DNA from: an uncultured Acetatifactor sp.
GTDB lineage: Bacteria; Bacillota; Clostridia; Lachnospirales; Lachnospiraceae
Reading direction: 5' to 3'
DNA: 6,655 bases
NCBI GenBank assembly: GCA_910585805.1
Contig: CAJUFB010000149.1
Location: 1 to 6,655, forward strand
Part shown: piece by piece, positions 4,764 to 6,655 of the stretch
Position numbering within the stretch: position 1 is the stretch's first letter
Layout: the number at the start of each line of letters is the position of its first letter
Notes under the pieces: generated by a model
Database searches by the model: none
Told to the model about the DNA's origin: nothing
What the model saw: only the letters and a program-made list of their open reading frames with translations
Made by a program: the position numbers and the translations under genes

Positions 4764-6530
4764 TTACATCTTCTCAGGAGCCGAAAAGCCCAGCAGATCC
4801 ACACTGGTCTCCAGTACATCCCTTGTCAGGGCCAGCAGTCCTATCAGGCTCCGGCGCTTTGCCTCGTCCTCCTCAGCCAGAATCCTGGTTTCATGATAGA
4901 AATGATTAAAGGCATTGGCCAGATCATAGATGTATGCGCAGACCTTGTGCGGCGCAATCTCGTCTGCCGCGTTCCGGACCATGGTGTTGAACTGCACCAG
5001 AGCCATCTCCAGCTCTTTCTCCGAGCTGCCTCCCGCCTCCAGAAGCGTAAGCCCTTCCAGGTCTCCGCCCTGCTCCGCATATTTGTTCAGAATGGATTTG
5101 ATACGGACAATTGTATACAAAATATATGGCCCCGTATCTCCTTCAAAAGAGGTAAAGCGGTCAATGTCAAACACATAGTCCTTGGCAGCCTGGTTGGAAA
5201 GGTCACCGTACTTCAAAGCGGAAAGAGCCACCGTCTCTGCCACCTCCATGGCTTCTTCCTCAGACATTTCCCGTCCCTCCCGGATCTTCCGGTACATCTC
5301 ATCCTTCGTCTCCTGCACCAGGACATCCAGCCGCATGACACCGCCGTCCCTGGTCTTAAAGGGCTTGCCGTCGCTGCCGTTCATGGTGCCGTGTCCCAGG
5401 AACTTCAGCTCCGTATCCGGCCCCACCAGCTTTGTCTTGCGGGCACAGCGGAATACCTGTTCAAAGTACAGTTCCTGACGTTTATCCGTAATATAGATGA
5501 TCTCATCCGGCGCGTACAGGCGCATACGCTCCATGATGGTAGCCAGATCCGTGGTATTGTACAGGGACGCGCCGTCAGACTTCAGGATCATGCAGGGAGG
5601 CACCTCTTTGGTGTCGGTTTCCTCCTTCACGTCCACCACCAGAGCACCATCGCTGATATAGGCCCAGCCGCCCTCCTTCATGTATGCCACCATCTCCGGG
5701 ATCAGATCGTTCACATCGCTCTCGCCCTTCCACAGATCGAACTCCACGTTCAGGCTGTCGTAATTTTTCTTCAGATCCACCTTGGACACGTCCACGATAT
5801 GCTTCCACAGAGCCCTGTACCCCCGCACTCCCTTCTGGAACCTGCGGGTGGCCTCCAGGGCCTTTTCCTTAAATGCCGGATCCTCCTTGGATTTGGCGCT
5901 GGCAAGGGGATAGATCTCCGCGAATTCCGCCTCGGTAATGGGCGCTTCCTCCGGGTAATCTCCCTGATAGCTTTCGTCAAAGTACAGCAGATCCGGCTTG
6001 CGCTCCCGCAGCTCCGTGATCACCATGCCGATGGGCGTGCCCCAGTCCCCAAGGTGCACGTCGCCGATAACCTCATGGCCCACATAGCGGCTGATACGCT
6101 TGATGCTCTCGCCGATGATGGCGGGGCGCAGATGTCCCACATGGAGCGGCTTGGCCACATTTGCGCCGCCGTAGTCTATCATGATCTTCCTGGGTTTTTC
6201 TAGTGCTTCCAGTCCGAATTTCGGCTCCGTCCTCATGGCTTCCACTGCTGTCAGCAGAAAACCTTCTGACAGCTTCAGATTCAGGAATCCCGGCGCCACT
6301 GCTGCCGCCTCTTTAAATACTTTGCTGCCTGCCAGCCGGGCCGCCACCTCATTTGCTATCACGATGGGCGCTTTTCTGTATTTCTTTGCCCCTGCCATGG
6401 CGCCGTTGCACTGATATTCACACAGGTCCGGCCGGTTGGACAATGTCACCCTGCCCAGGGCGGTATCATATCCCGCCGCTTCAAAAGCCTTTCCCATTTC
6501 TTCTGATAATGCATCTAAAATTTTCTTCAT
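4764..6530 (-). CDS. argS: Arginyl-tRNA synthetase
   Basis: A 588-residue class I aminoacyl-tRNA synthetase that charges tRNA-Arg with arginine using ATP, in the cytoplasm. An N-terminal tRNA-binding domain (about residues 1-110) precedes the Rossmann catalytic core with the signature HVGH (130-133) in NVAKPLHVGHLRP. The motif GKPFKTR around 388-394 stands where other class I enzymes have KMSK; this form is normal in many bacterial ArgS. The C-terminal helical DALR-type anticodon-binding domain ends in LLGFSAPEKM, typical of the family. The length is close to that of known bacterial ArgS. I chose the ATG at 6530, giving MKKILDALSEEM, because GGAG lies 7 bases before it. An in-frame GTG at 6557 would add nine residues but has no good ribosome site. 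All motifs are intact. The gene converges on the lipoprotein gene. Confidence 0.96.
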   Translation of the reverse strand: MKKILDALSEEMGKAFEAAGYDTALGRVTLSNRPDLCEYQCNGAMAGAKKYRKAPIVIANEVAARLAGSKVFKEAAAVAPGFLNLKLSEGFLLTAVEAMRTEPKFGLEALEKPRKIMIDYGGANVAKPLHVGHLRPAIIGESIKRISRYVGHEVIGDVHLGDWGTPIGMVITELRERKPDLLYFDESYQGDYPEEAPITEAEFAEIYPLASAKSKEDPAFKEKALEATRRFQKGVRGYRALWKHIVDVSKVDLKKNYDSLNVEFDLWKGESDVNDLIPEMVAYMKEGGWAYISDGALVVDVKEETDTKEVPPCMILKSDGASLYNTTDLATIMERMRLYAPDEIIYITDKRQELYFEQVFRCARKTKLVGPDTELKFLGHGTMNGSDGKPFKTRDGGVMRLDVLVQETKDEMYRKIREGREMSEEEAMEVAETVALSALKYGDLSNQAAKDYVFDIDRFTSFEGDTGPYILYTIVRIKSILNKYAEQGGDLEGLTLLEAGGSSEKELEMALVQFNTMVRNAADEIAPHKVCAYIYDLANAFNHFYHETRILAEEDEAKRRSLIGLLALTRDVLETSVDLLGFSAPEKM

Positions 6531-6655
6531 TTCGTCTCTCCGTCCTTTCTGATCCACAGGTTTTCTTCCGTCTGCCCTCTTCTGCTCCCTGCTGCCTGCT
6601 TTTTATACTGCGCACCGGTTGAATTTGCAGTACAACCCGACTGCAGACCGCCAGC
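6531..6655 (-). other. argS leader, no T-box seen
   Basis: The 125 bases before argS show a possible -10 TATAAA (minus strand, near 6602-6607) with only a poor -35. Two interleaved short dyads occur just upstream of it, GGTTG/CAACC and TACTGC/GCAGTA. The conserved T-box sequence and a terminator/antiterminator pair, which control many Firmicute synthetase genes, are not visible, but the window ends here. No coding sequence was recognised. Confidence 0.3.

Noticed and set aside
4680..6203. Open frame of 507 codons on the plus strand
   Set aside because: It lies wholly antisense to argS, whose motifs are complete. Its product is rich in His, Leu and Gln, as expected from a reverse-strand shadow, and it has no ribosome site.
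6531..6557. In-frame GTG start adding nine residues to ArgS
   Set aside because: The added residues are not typical of the family, and the ATG at 6530 has the better ribosome site and the usual MKKILD-type start.

Overview
The window looks like chromosomal DNA from a Gram-positive Clostridia-type bacterium, most likely a Lachnospiraceae relative. That is inferred from roughly 50% GC, strong AGGAGG-type ribosome sites, a BceR/BceS-like two-component pair, a BlaI-like regulator start, a small lipoprotein with an LAAC lipobox and an ordinary bacterial ArgS. No mobile element, CRISPR array, rRNA or tRNA is visible.

Layout, left to right. Positions 1-49 hold the first 16 codons of a probable BlaI/MecI/CopY-family repressor on the minus strand. 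Its promoter (92-120) overlaps one of two 19-bp dyad boxes, which suggests autoregulation. Positions 338-2219 hold a minus-strand two-component operon in the order response regulator, a possible 59-residue ORF not recognised from any family, then a short intramembrane-sensing histidine kinase. The usual BceAB transporter partner is not in the window. Positions 2440-3735 hold an M28 zinc peptidase with no signal peptide and a Lys/Glu-rich tail, ended by a strong terminator at 2396-2430.

The most unusual stretch is 3752-3970. Two tandem copies of a ~105-bp unit, each a long near-palindrome, lie directly upstream of the peptidase ribosome site. A good candidate minus-strand promoter lies just beyond them (3984-4012), so they would form nearly all of a ~240-nt peptidase leader. 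Each copy also carries a ribosome site and ATG for a short ORF inside the palindrome arm. The first ORF is 22 residues; the second runs over the peptidase start codon.

A divergent plus-strand gene (4205-4606) with its own promoter encodes a 133-residue lipoprotein. It converges on argS (4764-6530, minus) at a bidirectional terminator (4650-4690). The argS leader at the right edge shows no T-box motif. Apart from the regulator-kinase pair, the genes appear to be separate transcription units without an evident shared pathway.
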